DNA from: Cavenderia fasciculata
Lineage: Eukaryota > Evosea > Eumycetozoa > Acytosteliales > Cavenderiaceae
NCBI RefSeq assembly: GCF_000203815.1
Contig: NW_004457734.1
Location: forward strand, 7,233-71,232
Length of the DNA: 64,000 bases
Direction: 5' to 3'
Each line of letters begins with the position of its first letter. Within the stretch, counting starts at the first letter, position 1. Position numbers and translations under genes: made by a program. Of the stretch, positions 63,101 to 64,000 are shown one piece after another. The notes below the pieces were generated by a model that saw nothing but the letters and a program-made list of their open reading frames with translations, did no database searches and had not been told where the DNA came from.

Positions 63101-64000
63101 GATCTCAATCCATCCACCAACTTGGGGTGCAACTCTGATTGATTGGTTCCGTGTCCCAATTCTTGTCCGCTACCCCATGTATATACATCACCACATTCAG
63201 TCAATGCAGCAGTTGAATAATGGCCACATGATAAACGTTCGATATTTAAATGTTTCAATGCTGGCACCATCATTGGAACACTGATAATGTTGGCACTACC
63301 CATGGCAGCTCCATTACCAAATACCAACACCTCTCTTGCATTGGTCAATACTGCACAATGAGTACTGCCACATGCAATTTGAATAATATTGTATTTCTCC
63401 AATGAAGTAACTAACATTGGTGTACAATTCTTTTGGGTATCACCTAAACCTAATTGTCCATATTCTGATGTTCCCCATGTAAATACTTTACCATTTTCTA
63501 ATAAAATAAATAAAAAATAAATAGTGTTAATACTCTGATTCATTTCTACGATCTATTTTTTTTTTTTTTTTTTTTTTAAACATACTAGTTAAACAAATGG
63601 TATGTTTTTCACCACATTGAACTTGAGTTACCCAGTGACTGGTCATTGTTTGGACTACTTTTGGTATGGTTTGATTTAAAACATCACCATGACCCAATTG
63701 ACCATCTTCACCACATCCCCAAGTTAAAAGTTCACCATTTGATTTTAAAGCTGCTGAATGATAATAACCAATTGATACCAATACAACTTCTGATAATGAT
63801 TCAACTTTGGTTGGTAATAATTGATCTAAAATGAAAAAAAAAAAATAAAAAAATAATATTATTAATATTTGTTGTTTTTCTTTTATATTTTTGATGTTTG
63901 TTCTTTAATTTACCTTCAAGACTACCATTACCAAGAGTAGAAAGTGGTGGATTCTTTACACTACCTCTACCCCACATGTAAACATCACCATTCTCTGTCA
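60160..64000 (-). CDS. RGBARG-like RCC1-RhoGEF-BAR-RasGAP protein (5' end outside window)
   Basis: In Dictyostelium, RGBARG is a multidomain protein that coordinates Rac and Ras at the rims of macropinocytic and phagocytic cups. Visible exons: 63914 to the window end, 63586-63825 and 60160-63497; phases agree. In order: RCC1 propeller repeats (VYMWGRG, LLTWGCGEDGQLGHG, VFTWGTSEYGQLGLGD, YTCGKDPFGQLGHAQG); a DH domain (about 62,880-62,100; LIETQRTYVRSLNIIR, LRALLIEPLLVVPRYQKNI); a BAR-type helical region (about 62,060-61,500); a Ser/Gly-rich linker; and a RasGAP domain (about 61,170-60,200) with arginine finger LFRSNTTATK and FLRFLCPAI. The stop is at 60160-60162. All catalytic landmarks seen are intact. 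At least 1,220 residues are in view. The start codon and further RCC1 repeats lie beyond 64000. Confidence 0.95.

Overview
The window is nuclear DNA of a dictyostelid social amoeba. Evidence: intergenic DNA and introns are very AT-rich; introns are short, with GTATGT or GTAAGT donors; proteins carry poly-Asn, poly-Gln, poly-Thr and poly-Ser tracts; there is a DIRS-type tyrosine-recombinase retroelement; and one gene has the RCC1-RhoGEF-BAR-RasGAP architecture known as RGBARG in Dictyostelium. I cannot name the species.

Layout. Bases 1-4,900 are a repeat island: a decayed DIRS-like retroelement (about 700-3,699) with a 57-bp perfect inverted repeat at its 3' end, a degenerate tandem array of about 145-bp units (about 3,826-4,560), and a near-identical fragment of an ABC-transporter exon whose parent gene lies 28 kb away in the same window. 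From 4,907 onward the DNA is gene-dense. In order: C2-RasGAP (-), LRR/F-box-like protein (+), MCM3 (+), beta-COP (-), a 4,222-aa VPS13 (-), cyclic-nucleotide phosphodiesterase (-), full-length ABCG transporter (-), WIPI/PROPPIN (-), PLD3/4-like protein (-), RapGAP (-), ribosomal protein SA (+), RP9-like splicing factor (+), proline/tyrosine-rich C2 protein (-), twin-CX9C mitochondrial protein (+), cytochrome bc1 core protein 2 (-), HEI10/CCNB1IP1-like RING protein (+), Rab6 (+), IQ-DH-PH RhoGEF (-), DNA polymerase beta-like (-), a small membrane protein (-), a 758-aa tandem ubiquitin-fold protein (-), and the RGBARG-like protein (-), whose 5' end is outside the window.

Gene models were built by hand from splice sites and reading phase. 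Most close exactly: summed exon length is divisible by three and conserved motifs continue across junctions. Three models do not. The HEI10-like gene has one extra base at an A9 run. The polymerase beta gene has two opposite frame shifts at or near homopolymers. The RhoGEF has no identifiable first exon. These could be sequencing errors or real lesions.

The genes do not form one pathway, but membrane-traffic and small-GTPase functions are over-represented: COPI coat, VPS13 lipid transfer, WIPI, Rab6, two RasGAPs, one RapGAP and two RhoGEF domains. The observations I rate most worth checking are the HEI10-like meiotic RING protein, the palindromic E2F-type site upstream of MCM3, the small structured RNA candidate upstream of the RPSA gene, the polyproline/glutamine tail on VPS13, and the duplicated ABCG exon fragment.
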